DNA of 64,000 bases from Robiginitomaculum sp. (GTDB taxonomy: Bacteria; Pseudomonadota; Alphaproteobacteria; Caulobacterales; Maricaulaceae). The notes below the pieces were generated by a model. That model did no database searches, was not told the origin of the DNA, and worked only from the letters and a program-made list of their open reading frames with translations. The translations under genes and the position numbers were made by a program. Positions 38,724-49,204 of the stretch are shown piece after piece. Position 1 is the first letter of the stretch, and each line of letters starts with the position of its first letter. The stretch lies in NCBI GenBank assembly GCA_021776565.1, contig JAJFFQ010000021.1:1-64000 (forward strand). Reading direction: 5' to 3'.

Positions 38724-38975
38724 ATGGCTTCCAATAACGTTAATGTCCGTATTACCGGAACCTTGAAATCTCATTTGCAACAACAAACCGGGCCTTCGGG
38801 ACTTTATGATAATGCCAGTGAGTATGTTCGTGATCTCATCCGGCGCGATTTGCAAACCCGGCAACAGGCCTGGGCCTGGCTTCATAGCCAACTGGAACCG
38901 GCATTACGGGCAGATGAAGCAGCTTTCGTTGATGTGTGCGTTGATGACGTGATTGCCCGTAACAAGACGCCATAG
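38724..38975 (+). CDS. parD: ParD-like type II antitoxin
   Basis: 83 residues from ATG 38724. The N-terminal VNVRITGTLKSHLQQQ-TG strand and the YDNASEYVRDLIRRDLQ helix-turn-helix-like block match ribbon-helix-helix ParD antitoxins, which dimerise on operator DNA and neutralise ParE through the C-terminus. It is followed 3 bp later by the toxin. The upstream DNA (38670-38720) is markedly AT-rich, with possible promoter hexamers. The start chosen matches the typical MA/S-N-V-N opening; the frame upstream is not family-like. Confidence 0.88.
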   Translation: MASNNVNVRITGTLKSHLQQQTGPSGLYDNASEYVRDLIRRDLQTRQQAWAWLHSQLEPALRADEAAFVDVCVDDVIARNKTP

Positions 38976-38978
38976 CCT

Positions 38979-39323
38979 GTGGCCAGATATAAATTTTTCA
39001 AAACTGCTGACAGGCAGCAAGACCAAATCTTGGACTACACAGTCCAGCATTGGGGTCAGGCACAGGCCGAAAAATATATTCGTGGCCTGCATACACATTT
39101 ACAGCGTCTGGCAGACAGGCAATTGCCCTGGCACGCCTTGCCCCAGACCCTCGCTGTGCCGCAGGATCTGGATATTCCGGTTTATTTCAGCCGTTATGAA
39201 AAACACATTTTGTTTTTTCGCGAATTGAGTAATGGAATCGGCATCATGATGATCCTGCATCAGTCCATGGATATGCCGGTTCGCCTGGCAGAAGATTTGA
39301 CGAAGTTAGAGGCACAAAATTGA
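38979..39323 (+). CDS. parE: ParE-like RelE/ParE superfamily toxin
   Basis: 114 residues from GTG 38979. The pattern FKTADRQQDQILDYTVQHWGQAQAEKYIRGLHTHLQRLAD is the ParE N-terminal helical hairpin, and VYFSRYEKHILFFRELSNGIGIMMILHQSMD is the beta-sheet with the C-terminal LHQSMD block. ParE toxins typically poison DNA gyrase. The gene lies 3 bp after parD and probably shares its promoter. Slightly longer than the usual 95-105 residues. Confidence 0.88.
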   Translation: MARYKFFKTADRQQDQILDYTVQHWGQAQAEKYIRGLHTHLQRLADRQLPWHALPQTLAVPQDLDIPVYFSRYEKHILFFRELSNGIGIMMILHQSMDMPVRLAEDLTKLEAQN

Positions 39324-39394
39324 TAAATTTTGTATGCACAATAAACATTCTCATTTGTCATCAACTCAGTTGTTTTTTTTCTCCCCTGCTTTTC

Positions 39395-39436
39395 TTCCCC
39401 CGCTCCTTCGACAGGCTCAGGATGAGGGCGGGGGAA
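39395..39436. repeat. Dispersed palindromic element, copy 1
   Basis: Perfect outer stem TTCCCCCGC (39395-39403) and GCGGGGGAA (39428-39436). The loop holds CTCCTTCGACAGGCTCAGGA, the same core found at 50461 and, inverted, at 63014. It lies between parE and the hutU end. Confidence 0.8.
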
Positions 39437-39451
39437 AGAAAATAATACCAT

Positions 39452-39520
39452 CGTCATTGTGGCGAAGGCCGGAATCCAAAATAAAATCACAACTGGACCC
39501 CGATTTTCATCGGGGTGACG
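39452..39520. repeat. REP-like element with CGTCA/TGACG ends
   Basis: Opens CGTCATTGTGGCGAAGGCCG and closes with a hairpin CCCCGATTTTCATCGGGG then TGACG. Elements of the CGTCA-N-CGAAGGCCGG-ATCC type are common in alphaproteobacterial intergenic DNA. It ends 7 bp before the hutU stop triplet. Confidence 0.65.
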
Positions 39521-39526
39521 AAAGTT

Positions 39527-41185
39527 TTACCCCAATCCCGGCAAGTTCAGTGCGTGTTCACGGGCACAGTCTATGGCCTCCTCATAACCCGCATCGGCAT
39601 GGCGCATAACGCCGGTGGCCGGGTCGTTCCACAAAACGCGGCGTAGGCGTTCTTCGGCGTCTTTTGTGCCATCTGCCACAATAACAAGGCCGGAATGTTG
39701 CGAATAGCCAATACCTACACCGCCGCCATGGTGCATGCTCACCCATGTTGCCCCCGAAGCCGTTGCCAGCATGGCGTTCAGGAGTGGCCAGTCGGCCACC
39801 GCGTCCGAGCCATCTTTCATACCCTCTGTCTCGCGATTGGGGCTGGCCACCGAGCCAGAATCCAGATGATCGCGGCCAATCACAACGGGCGCTTTTAACT
39901 CGCCAGAGGCCACCATGTCATTAAAGGCCACACCGAGGCGGTCACGTTGGCCCAGCCCGACCCAGCAAATTCGCGAAGGCAGACCCTGAAACTGAATTTT
40001 CTCTCGTGCCATAGCCAGCCAGTTATGCAAATGCGCATCGTCGGGGATCAGTTCCTTGACCTTGGCGTCGGTTTTATAAATATCTTCGGGATCGCCCGAC
40101 AGGGCCACCCAGCGAAATGGCCCGACACCCCGACAAAACAGCGGGCGGATATAGGCCGGAACAAAACCTTCAAAATCAAAAGCATTTTTGCATCCGGCCT
40201 CCAGAGCCATCTGGCGGATATTATTGCCATAATCAAATGTGGGTATGCCTTGCGCATGGAAAGCCAGCATGGCCTCAACCTGCACTTTCATGCTGTCCAT
40301 GGCCGCACGCTTGACCCCCTTGGGATCACTTTTGCGGCGCTCCTCCCACTTGGCAAGGTTCCAGCCTTTGGGCAGATAGCCGTTGATCGGATCGTGGGCA
40401 GAGGTCTGGTCGGTCACCGCGTCCGGGCGCACCCCGCGCTGCACCAGTTCAGGGAAAACATCGGCGGCATTACCAAGTAAACCAACAGAAACCGGGGTTT
40501 TACTGCCTTTGATGATCGCCAGAGCCTCATCCAGATCATCGGTGCGTTTGTCCAGATAGCCGCTCGCCAAACGCATTTCAATGCGCGAGGGCTGGCACTC
40601 CACGGCCAGCATACTGGCCCCGGCCATTGTCGCCGCCAGTGGTTGCGCGCCGCCCATGCCGCCAAGGCCGCCGGTGAGTATCCATTTGCCGTTCAAATTG
40701 CCACCAAAATGTTGGCGCCCCATTTCGACGAAAGTCTCATAGGTGCCCTGCACAATCCCCTGACTGCCGATATAAATCCACGATCCGGCGGTCATCTGGC
40801 CGTACATCATCAGGCCGCATTTATCCAGTTCGTGAAAATGATCCCAATTGGCCCATTTACCCACCAGGTTTGAGTTGGCAATCAGCACACGCGGGGCATT
40901 TTTGTGGGTACGAAACACGCCGACCGGTTTACCTGATTGCACCAGCAGAGTTTCGTTATCCTCCAGTTGCTTTAAGGAGTGCACGATTTTATCAAAACTT
41001 TCCCAGTCTCGCGCCGCCCGGCCAATGCCGCCATAAACCACCAGTTCTTGCGGGTTTTCAGCCACCTGAGCATCAAGATTGTTCATCAACATCCGCAAGG
41101 GTGCTTCGGTCAGCCAGCTTTTGGCGTTCAGTTTAGTGCCGGTTGCTGCCTTGATCTGCCGGGCATTATCGAGGCGGTTATTCAT
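39527..41185 (-). CDS. hutU: Urocanate hydratase
   Basis: 552 residues from ATG 41185. HutU adds water to urocanate to give imidazolone propionate, with tightly bound NAD. The NAD-binding [18 protein letters not shown], the active-site [17 protein letters not shown] and the C-terminal [20 protein letters not shown] are intact. The extreme C-terminus reads ALNLPGLG; the duplicated copy at 38591 shows an alternative tail. It is separated from hutGHI by a plus-strand histidine kinase gene and is divergent from it. Confidence 0.96.
   Translation of the reverse strand: MNNRLDNARQIKAATGTKLNAKSWLTEAPLRMLMNNLDAQVAENPQELVVYGGIGRAARDWESFDKIVHSLKQLEDNETLLVQSGKPVGVFRTHKNAPRVLIANSNLVGKWANWDHFHELDKCGLMMYGQMTAGSWIYIGSQGIVQGTYETFVEMGRQHFGGNLNGKWILTGGLGGMGGAQPLAATMAGASMLAVECQPSRIEMRLASGYLDKRTDDLDEALAIIKGSKTPVSVGLLGNAADVFPELVQRGVRPDAVTDQTSAHDPINGYLPKGWNLAKWEERRKSDPKGVKRAAMDSMKVQVEAMLAFHAQGIPTFDYGNNIRQMALEAGCKNAFDFEGFVPAYIRPLFCRGVGPFRWVALSGDPEDIYKTDAKVKELIPDDAHLHNWLAMAREKIQFQGLPSRICWVGLGQRDRLGVAFNDMVASGELKAPVVIGRDHLDSGSVASPNRETEGMKDGSDAVADWPLLNAMLATASGATWVSMHHGGGVGIGYSQHSGLVIVADGTKDAEERLRRVLWNDPATGVMRHADAGYEEAIDCAREHALNLPGLG
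39540..39616 (-). repeat. 77-bp direct repeat inside hutU, right copy
   Basis: Same orientation as 38591-38667, offset 949 bp, one mismatch. The pair of copies flanks parDE and two palindromic elements. It encodes the last approximately 25 codons of hutU before the tail. Confidence 0.95.
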
Positions 41186-41367
41186 GGATGTGTTCCTTTG
41201 ATTTAACATATTTTGGAAAACAGGCGTTATATCTTCTAAACTGCTCTTCTGCTCTCGTGAAATCAATAATTTGAATGAGTCTGAACCCTAAAAGGAAATA
41301 TCATCGCTAAACACGTTTACTACGATTTAATCAAGTTATTGTATGATACGAAATTGGGGGAAGATTG

Positions 41368-43731
41368 ATGAAGTTTCAATTCAGGCATCCGTTAAAAAAT
41401 ACGATAAAAGTTAATTTCGCACTCATTATGGCTGCATTTGCAATTTCAACAATTAGCATTTGCATCATTACGAGCTTGGCATCAAACTTTTCCAATCGCG
41501 CCATTATCAAACAAGACCATTTGCTTGAGCGGTATCGCCTTGCATATAACCTTGGCAGCGCAGTGCATGAATTGCTTTATTATGAGGCCAGTTTGTCAAA
41601 CAGCCTTTCAGACCCTGCCCTGGATACTTACCTTGATACACATGCCAGACTGGATCGTTTGACTGCTGAACTGAATGAGCCGGCTCTTTCAGACTTTATC
41701 AACCAAACCTTGTTTGCAATTTCCGCCACGACCAAAAGCGCGCTCAGTCATTACCGCAACAATGATCCCATAGCCGGTGATGCACAAATGAAGCTCGTTC
41801 GCGTATCTTCTGCAAAACTGGAAACACGGGTATTGGCTTATCAAGCTGAACGCCTTGAGAAACTGGAAAGTATTCAGAAAATTACCTTGTCGGCCAATCA
41901 AACGATTGGCCGTGCTACGACCTTTTTTACCGTTCTGGCTTTGCTCACCACCGGTGTATTGATGCTACTGGTATACAGAATTACCATTCGGCCAGTTCAC
42001 GAGCTTGTCGCCTCCTTAAAACAGGCAATAATAACACCAGGAAACGCCAAAAAATACCGAGTAAGAAACAATAGTGGCGGTGAAATTGGTGAAGCCATAT
42101 TAAGGCTTAACTCACTTTTGGATGCAACAGAAAATGCTCTTGAGGATGCACGCTCTCAAGCGGAAAAGGCCAAAGTTTCGGAAGCTAACTGGAGGGCAAT
42201 TTTCAAACTCTCCCCGGATGCTGTTATCTTGATGGATCAGGAAACCACCAAGATCATTGACTGTAACCCGGCCACCATCAACATGCTTGATGTTGCCGGA
42301 AAAGATTTCACCCAATATTCGGCTTTTGATTTTCACACTCATGAAAAAGAAGCACTGGCTGTATTCCTGGCTGAAATACGCAACAAAGGTCATGCGCGGG
42401 CAGATGATTTATCCTGCAAAATCGGCACAAAAACCATTCCCGTATCCGTAGTTGGTGTTGATGTACCAGGCACAAGTAACAACACGACAATGTTGTATAT
42501 ACGGGATATGTCGGAAAATGTGGCCCAAAGACGTGAGTTGGAGACGGCACAAGTTGAGGCGGAACAGGCTAGTGAAGCCAAGAGTGTTTTTCTGGCCACC
42601 ATGAGCCATGAAATACGAACCCCGCTCAATGGCTTGCTTGGTATGGCACAAGCGTTAGGTGACAGTAACCTTGCCTGTGAAGATGCAGATAAGGTCGAGA
42701 CCATCATTGAATCGGGTGATGCGTTAATGACCATTTTGAATGATGTGCTTGATATATCAAAAATCAGTGCCAGTCAGATGGAAATCGCCAAAATCCCAGG
42801 AAATTTGCCAAAGCTTGTAACGCAAACCTGCAAATTATTTGCCATCCAGGCAGAAGACAAAAAACTGGAACTTGCTGTTTCTATTCACTCTGACATCCCC
42901 GAAACACTCAGCTTTGATCAAGTCCGTGTCAGACAATGCCTCACCAACCTTGTTTCCAACGCTTTGAAATTTACCCAAAAGGGTAAGGTCGATATAGATG
43001 TGTTTTTAAGTGACTCCTGTTCCGATGTTTGTACCGTTGGCGTACGCGTTTCAGACACCGGGCTTGGTATGGATGCCGACACCCAAAAACGTATATTTTC
43101 ACCTTTTATTCAGGCAGACAGCTCCATTTCCAGAGAATTCGGCGGTACAGGGCTGGGATTGGCAATTTCGCACGAGCTGGCCCAACTGATGGGCGGGGAC
43201 ATTACTGTTGGCAGTATACCGGATAAAGGCTCGGTTTTCACATTCACCTTCAAAGCGGCCATAGTAGAAAAAGAAATAACGAACAGCAAAAAATCCACAA
43301 AAAAACCTGTAAAAATAAATCTATCTGACAAAAAAATTCTTTTGGTTGATGACAGTGACATCAATCGCAAGGTTATGCGCACCCTGCTGGCAAAAACTGG
43401 AGTCAACATAGTAGAGGCTGAAAACGGTCAGGAAGCTCTTGATCTTTTGCAAGCCGAAGCCTTTGATCTGGTTTTACTGGATATGCATATGCCCGTTCTT
43501 AATGGCCCTGAAACGATTGCCTATATCCGTGGCAGTCATGAGACCTGGACAGATATTCCCGTCATTGCAGTTACTGCCGATGCCATGCTTGGGGACAAAG
43601 AACGTTATCTGGCGATGGGGCTGGATGGGTACATCACAAAGCCAATCGACCAACGTTTATTATTAATCAGTTTATTCAAAGCATTAAATAAAAATTATAA
43701 TGAGGATAAAGCCATCAGGAAAATCGCCTGA
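41368..43731 (+). CDS. Hybrid sensor histidine kinase with receiver domain
   Basis: 787 residues from ATG 41368 with a GGGGGAAG site. Transmembrane helices at about 13-38 and 183-205 frame a periplasmic sensor of about 145 residues. HAMP (about 206-258), PAS (about 270-385), HisKA with phospho-accepting His414 in MSHEIRTPLNG, HATPase with DTGLGMD and GGTGLGLAIS, then a receiver domain with the LVLLDMHMP phospho-acceptor Asp705 follow. No HPt domain is seen. It lies between hutU (divergent) and hutG (convergent, adjacent stops). A role in sensing hut-related compounds is inference. Confidence 0.92.
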   Translation: MKFQFRHPLKNTIKVNFALIMAAFAISTISICIITSLASNFSNRAIIKQDHLLERYRLAYNLGSAVHELLYYEASLSNSLSDPALDTYLDTHARLDRLTAELNEPALSDFINQTLFAISATTKSALSHYRNNDPIAGDAQMKLVRVSSAKLETRVLAYQAERLEKLESIQKITLSANQTIGRATTFFTVLALLTTGVLMLLVYRITIRPVHELVASLKQAIITPGNAKKYRVRNNSGGEIGEAILRLNSLLDATENALEDARSQAEKAKVSEANWRAIFKLSPDAVILMDQETTKIIDCNPATINMLDVAGKDFTQYSAFDFHTHEKEALAVFLAEIRNKGHARADDLSCKIGTKTIPVSVVGVDVPGTSNNTTMLYIRDMSENVAQRRELETAQVEAEQASEAKSVFLATMSHEIRTPLNGLLGMAQALGDSNLACEDADKVETIIESGDALMTILNDVLDISKISASQMEIAKIPGNLPKLVTQTCKLFAIQAEDKKLELAVSIHSDIPETLSFDQVRVRQCLTNLVSNALKFTQKGKVDIDVFLSDSCSDVCTVGVRVSDTGLGMDADTQKRIFSPFIQADSSISREFGGTGLGLAISHELAQLMGGDITVGSIPDKGSVFTFTFKAAIVEKEITNSKKSTKKPVKINLSDKKILLVDDSDINRKVMRTLLAKTGVNIVEAENGQEALDLLQAEAFDLVLLDMHMPVLNGPETIAYIRGSHETWTDIPVIAVTADAMLGDKERYLAMGLDGYITKPIDQRLLLISLFKALNKNYNEDKAIRKIA

Positions 43732-44529
43732 TTAACCCTGAGTATCAGACCATTCCAACACCGCATTCAGAATTTCCTCAAGCATTTTCTGCAAGGCTGC
43801 GGCACGTTTTTCTTGCCAGTGCCAGGGCGGCGTCTCATCCATATAGGCGTGCTGGGCTATTTCCATCTGAACGGCGTGAACATCCCTGCCCGGCCTGCCA
43901 TAATGACGGGTAATCCAGCCACCACGAAACCGACCATTGATAATTTGGGCGTACGGGCTGTTTTGCATGATATTGCCAATAACGCCTTGTAATTCCCCGG
44001 CACAGGAACGCCCCTGGTCTGTACCAAGGTTGAGCACGGGCAAATCACCCTCGAACAAGCGCGGGATCGTTCCGTGTATGGAATGGCAATCATAAAGCAC
44101 AGCAAATCCATGATGCGCCTTCACCCGGGCTATCTGTGCCTTTAGTACAGCATGGTAGGGCGCAAAATATAGCTGTTTGCGCAAGGCAATTTCCTGCTCA
44201 TCCGGCGCACATCCATCCAGCCAGAGCGGCGCACCATTAAATGTATCAAGTGGGCAAAGTTCGGTGGTTTTTTGCCCCGGGTATAGTGAAACGCCCGAAG
44301 GGTCACGGTTAAGGTCAATAATATAGCGCGAAAACCTGGCCTCAAGCCATGTCACGTCCATAGCTTTTGCAAAATCATAAAGACGTGGCACATGCCAGTC
44401 TGTATCTGCTAATTCCTGCCCTTCTGTGGTCAGGGTTTTAGTGATTGAGTCCGGCAAGGCCGTACCTGAGTGCGGAAAACTAAGAATGAGTGGAGATACG
44501 CCTTCATGCAGATAGAAATTATCACTCAT
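43732..44529 (-). CDS. hutG: N-formylglutamate deformylase
   Basis: 265 residues. HutG hydrolyses N-formylglutamate to glutamate and formate, the last step of the five-step histidine route. [12 protein letters not shown] near 16-27, [10 protein letters not shown]-like [28 protein letters not shown] and [17 protein letters not shown] hold the metal-site histidines and acidic residues. [23 protein letters not shown] is typical. Its start overlaps the hutH stop by 4 bases. Its stop abuts that of the kinase gene. Confidence 0.94.
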   Translation of the reverse strand: MSDNFYLHEGVSPLILSFPHSGTALPDSITKTLTTEGQELADTDWHVPRLYDFAKAMDVTWLEARFSRYIIDLNRDPSGVSLYPGQKTTELCPLDTFNGAPLWLDGCAPDEQEIALRKQLYFAPYHAVLKAQIARVKAHHGFAVLYDCHSIHGTIPRLFEGDLPVLNLGTDQGRSCAGELQGVIGNIMQNSPYAQIINGRFRGGWITRHYGRPGRDVHAVQMEIAQHAYMDETPPWHWQEKRAAALQKMLEEILNAVLEWSDTQG

Positions 44530-46070
44530 GCTTCACAAACCTCAGGTAGTGCTGCCTCCACGCCATTAAGTGATAACAGCGCACCCGATGTTACCAGAGC
44601 TTTTGCTGCTGCAATATCAGGGGCCATCATGCGGTCTTCATCCAGCATGGATACCTCAGCGCGCACGCGCATGCGTACAGCTTCCAGCGGCGGGGAACTA
44701 CGTTCTGAACCGGTATGCAAATCCAGCCCTTGCACAGAGGCCAATAATTCTATGCCGATTACATTCGCCGCATTTTCCACCATGGCCAATAAACGCCTGG
44801 CCCCATGAGTGGCCATGGAAACATGATCCTCCTGATTGGCCGATGTGGGGATGCTGTCCACACTCGCGGGCATGGCCATCTGCTTGTTTTCAGAGACCAG
44901 TGCTGCGGCACTGACCTGGGCAATCATAAAACCGGAGTTTAATCCGGGGTCGGGAGTGAGAAAGGCTGGCAGACCGGAAAGTGCAGAATCGGTCAGCATG
45001 GCAATCCGCCGCTCTGACATGGATCCGGTTTCGCATATGCCCAGTGCCATTTGATCGGCGGCAAAAGCCACCGGTTCGGCATGAAAGTTTCCACCCGAAA
45101 GGGCCTCACCCGTATCGGTGAAAATCAGGGGATTATCGGTAACACCATTGGCCTCAATATCGAGAGTTCTGGCCACGGTGCGCAACACATCAAAAATCGC
45201 GCCCATGACCTGTGGCTGACAGCGCAAACAATAGGGATCCTGCACCTTCTTGCAATCTATGTGAGCCACTACGATGGCACTGCCCGCTAACAAGGCCTGG
45301 TAACTGCGCGCCACGGTGATTTGCCCGGGCTGACCGCGCACAAAATGTATGCGTTCATCAAACGGCGCATGGCTGCCGCGCACAGCCTCCACGCTAAGCG
45401 CCCCGGCAAGCATAGCCGCCTTGAATACCCGTTCTGCGCCATAAAGCCCCTCTAGCGCCAAAGCGGTGGAGACTTGCGTGCCATTGAGTAATGCCAGACC
45501 TTCCTTGGCGACAAGGCAAACAGGTTCCAGCCCGGCTTTTTGCAATGCAATATTTCCCGGCATAACCACGCCTTTATAGCACGCTTCACCTTCGCCGATC
45601 AGCACCGCTGCCATATGTGCCAGAGGAGCAAGATCACCCGATGCCCCGACCGAGCCTTGCGAAGGGATAACTGGCAAAACGCCGCGTTCCAGCATGGCAA
45701 GTAACAGACGAATGGTGGGCACCCAAACACCCGAATAACCCCGGGCCAGACTGGCCGCTTTCATGGCAAGGATCAGCCGCGTTACACTTTCGCATAATGA
45801 TGGGCCGGTTCCAGCGCAGTGCGAGAGCACAATCCGGCGTTGTAAATCGCCCAAATCCTTATTGTTTATGCAAGTGTTTGCCAGTTTGCCAAAACCGGTG
45901 TTAACGCCGTAAACAGTTTGGTCATTTTGCAGCATTGTTTGCACGGTCGCCGCCGAACGCTCAACACCTGGCCATATGGTCTCTGGAAGCATTACAGTGG
46001 CACCGTCGCGCACAGCTTTCCAGTCTTTATGGCTGGCTTTTCCCGGCTTGATCTCAATAGTTTTGTTCAT
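44526..46070 (-). CDS. hutH: Histidine ammonia-lyase
   Basis: 514 residues from ATG 46070, which overlaps the hutI stop (ATGA). HutH eliminates ammonia from histidine to make urocanate. The self-forming MIO cofactor triad is Ala143-Ser144-Gly145 in [26 protein letters not shown] (54-64) supplies the catalytic tyrosine. [13 protein letters not shown] is present towards the C-terminus. Length fits the family. The upstream in-frame ATG 46079 is less well placed. Confidence 0.96.
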   Translation of the reverse strand: MNKTIEIKPGKASHKDWKAVRDGATVMLPETIWPGVERSAATVQTMLQNDQTVYGVNTGFGKLANTCINNKDLGDLQRRIVLSHCAGTGPSLCESVTRLILAMKAASLARGYSGVWVPTIRLLLAMLERGVLPVIPSQGSVGASGDLAPLAHMAAVLIGEGEACYKGVVMPGNIALQKAGLEPVCLVAKEGLALLNGTQVSTALALEGLYGAERVFKAAMLAGALSVEAVRGSHAPFDERIHFVRGQPGQITVARSYQALLAGSAIVVAHIDCKKVQDPYCLRCQPQVMGAIFDVLRTVARTLDIEANGVTDNPLIFTDTGEALSGGNFHAEPVAFAADQMALGICETGSMSERRIAMLTDSALSGLPAFLTPDPGLNSGFMIAQVSAAALVSENKQMAMPASVDSIPTSANQEDHVSMATHGARRLLAMVENAANVIGIELLASVQGLDLHTGSERSSPPLEAVRMRVRAEVSMLDEDRMMAPDIAAAKALVTSGALLSLNGVEAALPEVCEA

Positions 46071-47305
46071 AGCACCCATTGTCCTGCTCGAATTTGGGAA
46101 AGATGCGGGTTTGCACCCAAAGGATAGGCCAATTGTGCCGGATGCTCCACATCCCATAAGGCCAGATCAGCGCGTTTACCCACTTCAAGTGTACCGATAC
46201 TCTCTGTAAGGCCAAGCGCGCCGGCGGCTTCGCGTGTTACCCCTGCCAATGCTTCCTCGGGTGTCAGGTCAAAAAGTGTGCAGCCCATATTCATCACCAG
46301 CAATAGCGAGGTCAGCGGCGAGGAACCAGGATTGCAGTCACTGGCCAGGGCAATGCCCACACCATGTTCGCGTAATAGCTCGACCGGTGGTTTTTTCGTC
46401 TCCTGCAAGAAATAAAATGCACCAGGTAGCAAAACGGCTTTGGTTCCGGCCCGGGCCATAGCTTTTATCCCGGCTTCATCCACATATTCCAGGTGATCGC
46501 AAGACAGCGCACCTAACTCTGCGGCCATTTGCGCACCGCCCTGATTGGATAATTGTTCTGCATGAAGTCTCAGACCCAGACCAAGCAACTTTGCCTTTTC
46601 CAGAACCTTGCGTATTTGCGCTTGGGTAAAAGCGATGTTTTCGCAAAACCCATCACAATAATCAGTAAGGTTGTGCCGAACCACCTCTGGCAACATCTCT
46701 TTTACCACCAGATCAATATAATCGTCTGCTCGCCCGGCATAGTCTTGGGGCAAGGCATGAGCACCCAAAAAACTGGTCTTGACTCGCACACCGCTTGCCA
46801 TACCAAGCGCCTGCGCAGCACGCAGCATTTTACATTCATTGTGCACATCCAGCCCATAGCCAGATTTAATTTCAATGGTGCCAAGCCCCTCTGCCATAAG
46901 AGTTTCTAGGCGTTGTTGTGCCGAGATCACCAGATCATCTTCACTGGCCGCACGTGTCGCCTCTACGGTGGAAAGTATGCCACCCCCTGCCCGTGCAATG
47001 TCGGTGTATGTTGCACCGTTCAGGCGCATTTCCCATTCTTTTGCCCTGTCGCCCCCATAAACAATGTGTGTGTGGCAATCAATCAAGGCCGGGGTCAGCA
47101 ATCCGCCAGGCAATACTTCCTTGTCCCAACCAAAATACGGCGCTGGCAGGTCTGTTGCCTTGCCAACCCAGGCAATATCTGAACCTGCAAAAGCAACCGC
47201 CGCATTGTCAATCATACCATAAGACGCACCGCCCCTGACCATACTGGCCAAATGCGCGCCCTCCAGCACCCATTGACGCGTCCCTGCATGATGCGGAATT
47301 TCCAT
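46067..47305 (-). CDS. hutI: Imidazolonepropionase
   Basis: 412 residues. HutI opens imidazolonepropionate to N-formimidoyl-glutamate. It is an amidohydrolase with metal-site [37 protein letters not shown] and [13 protein letters not shown]. It is the first gene of the minus-strand hutIHG unit, divergent from hutF with about 80 bp between starts. Confidence 0.96.
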   Translation of the reverse strand: MEIPHHAGTRQWVLEGAHLASMVRGGASYGMIDNAAVAFAGSDIAWVGKATDLPAPYFGWDKEVLPGGLLTPALIDCHTHIVYGGDRAKEWEMRLNGATYTDIARAGGGILSTVEATRAASEDDLVISAQQRLETLMAEGLGTIEIKSGYGLDVHNECKMLRAAQALGMASGVRVKTSFLGAHALPQDYAGRADDYIDLVVKEMLPEVVRHNLTDYCDGFCENIAFTQAQIRKVLEKAKLLGLGLRLHAEQLSNQGGAQMAAELGALSCDHLEYVDEAGIKAMARAGTKAVLLPGAFYFLQETKKPPVELLREHGVGIALASDCNPGSSPLTSLLLVMNMGCTLFDLTPEEALAGVTREAAGALGLTESIGTLEVGKRADLALWDVEHPAQLAYPLGANPHLSQIRAGQWVL

Positions 47306-47387
47306 ACCCTTGGCTAACCATTACGCTCTACTCTGCCAAGTCTTTTTTGATGCTCGCCACAGCGCAGCAATCGCGATAAAAGGGATA

Positions 47388-48746
47388 ATGGAAACCGGAC
47401 TTTTTGCACAAAACGCTTTATTGCCCGATGGTTGGGCCAAAAACGCGCGCTTTGGTATTGATGCCAAAGGAAGAATTTGCGCTCTGGACACAGATGCACA
47501 ACCGCAATCCGGCGATGCCAGTGCCGATATTGCCGTGCCAGGTATGGCTAATTTGCATTGCCATGCGTTTCAACGCGCAATGGCAGGACTGGCAGAACGC
47601 GCTGGCCCGGGCGCAGATAGTTTCTGGACCTGGCGTGAGCTGATGTATCGCATTGCCCAGCACATCGACCCGGATACCCTGAACGCCATTGCCGCCATGG
47701 TCTATATGGAAATGCTGGAAAGCGGGTTTACCTGCGTTGGTGAATTTCACTATCTGCATCATGGGCCTGGTGGTGTTCCCTATGACAACCCCGCCGAAAT
47801 GAGTGCACAGGTGATCGATGCCGCCGCACGTACTGGCATCGGGCAAACATTGTTGCCGGTTTTCTATGCGCAAGGTGGATTTAATGCACAGGACCTCATC
47901 GACAGGCAAAAACGCTTTGGTCATTCCCTGGACAGTTTTTCGGCATTGATGTCAGAGCTACGATCACAGTTCCCGGACACGGTGACCGGCATTGCACCAC
48001 ATTCATTACGGGCAGTAAATTTATCGCAATTACAAAAGTTTATCGAAATTTTCTCACGTTGTTCGGTGCATATCCATATTGCCGAACAGCGGCGCGAAGT
48101 TGAGGAATGTATTCAGCATTTAGGTGCGCCACCCGTGCGCTGGTTGCTGGATCATATGGAGGTGAATGAACGCTGGTGCCTTGTTCATGCCACTCATATG
48201 AATGAAGGTGAAACCCGTGACCTTGCCCGCTCACAAGCAGTGGTCGGGCTTTGCCCGGTTACCGAAGCCAATCTTGGCGATGGCTTGTTTCCTGCCGTTG
48301 ATTTCCTTGCCCAAAAGGGACGCTTTGGTATTGGCTCAGATAGTTGTGTACGCATTGATCTGGCCGAAGAACTACGCCTGCTGGATTATGGTCAACGGTT
48401 GACAAGCGGGCGTCGAACACCCCTGGCTCCGGCAGAGACCTCAAGCGGCAGAACATTGTTCCAGCACGCACTTGACGGCGGCGCGCAGGCGCTGGCGCAG
48501 GATATTGGGGCGCTGGTGGTGGGCCAACACGCCGATATTGTTACGTTGAATTCACAGCATCCGGCATTGGTTGCTCGTTCGGGTGATGCCTGGCTGGATG
48601 GCTGGATTTACGGTGCTGTCAATTCTCCGGTGCAAGATGTGTATGCAAGGGGGCGGCTTATGGTGCAAAACGGACGTCATACAAAACGCAAACAGGTTGA
48701 AGCTGTTTTTCAGAAGGCATTAACCAGAATAATGGCCCAAACCTAA
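47388..48746 (+). CDS. hutF: Formimidoylglutamate deiminase
   Basis: 452 residues from ATG 47388 with AAAAGGG upstream. HutF deiminates formimidoylglutamate to N-formylglutamate, which defines the five-step route with HutG. The amidohydrolase motifs are ANLHCHAFQRAMAGLAER, VHIHIAEQRREVEEC, LVHATHMNEGE and GIGSDSCVRIDLAEELR. A frame extends upstream but is not family-like. Its stop overlaps the convergent marR stop. Confidence 0.95.
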   Translation: METGLFAQNALLPDGWAKNARFGIDAKGRICALDTDAQPQSGDASADIAVPGMANLHCHAFQRAMAGLAERAGPGADSFWTWRELMYRIAQHIDPDTLNAIAAMVYMEMLESGFTCVGEFHYLHHGPGGVPYDNPAEMSAQVIDAAARTGIGQTLLPVFYAQGGFNAQDLIDRQKRFGHSLDSFSALMSELRSQFPDTVTGIAPHSLRAVNLSQLQKFIEIFSRCSVHIHIAEQRREVEECIQHLGAPPVRWLLDHMEVNERWCLVHATHMNEGETRDLARSQAVVGLCPVTEANLGDGLFPAVDFLAQKGRFGIGSDSCVRIDLAEELRLLDYGQRLTSGRRTPLAPAETSSGRTLFQHALDGGAQALAQDIGALVVGQHADIVTLNSQHPALVARSGDAWLDGWIYGAVNSPVQDVYARGRLMVQNGRHTKRKQVEAVFQKALTRIMAQT

Positions 48747-49204
48747 CCGTGCACCAATGTTGCTGCGCGATTTTCAAGTGCCCGTAGAAAATGCGCAGCC
48801 CTTTTCACATCTTCCACACTAAAACCCTCCAGCAAATGCTGTTCCTGTTCCCGCGCCAAAGGGGCGATTTCGTTATAGATATTCAAGCCAGTGTCGGTCA
48901 GTGATAATATCCGTGCCCTGCCATCCTTGTCCGAGGTTTTACGGATAACCAAAGCACGGGCCATGAGACCTGATAAAGCACGGCTGACGGCCATCTTGTC
49001 CATGGCCGCACGAGAGGCAACCTGGCCCGCCGTCAAACCATTTTGGGCGCCTAGAATGGCCAGAACCCGCCATTGCCAGATTGATAGCCCAAAGCGATCC
49101 TGATACAGCCTGGCAATCAGGCGGCTGACCTGGTTGGAGGCAACAGAAAGGCGGTAAGGCAAATAATCATCAAGATGCAGGGCATCGGGCAGCGGATCAG
49201 CCAT
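48743..49204 (-). CDS. MarR-family transcriptional regulator
   Basis: 153 residues. A winged helix-turn-helix with LSIWQWRVLAILGAQNGLTAGQVASRAAMDKMAVSRALSGLMARALV, then the wing with DGRARILSLTDTG. MarR proteins repress or activate nearby genes and release DNA on binding small aromatics. It lies at the 3' end of fah, overlapping it by 8 bp, so fah and tyrosine catabolism are likely targets (inference). Confidence 0.92.
   Translation of the reverse strand: MADPLPDALHLDDYLPYRLSVASNQVSRLIARLYQDRFGLSIWQWRVLAILGAQNGLTAGQVASRAAMDKMAVSRALSGLMARALVIRKTSDKDGRARILSLTDTGLNIYNEIAPLAREQEQHLLEGFSVEDVKRAAHFLRALENRAATLVHG

Noticed and set aside
38591-39616. attL/attR of an integrated phage or island
   Set aside because: The 77-bp direct repeat resembles attachment sites, but there is no integrase and the interval is under 1 kb. 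Treated as a duplication flanking a toxin-antitoxin cassette instead.
48743-49204. MarR protein as the hut regulator
   Set aside because: It overlaps fah, not a hut gene; its nearest operon is the tyrosine branch, and the hutF side is only a convergent stop overlap.
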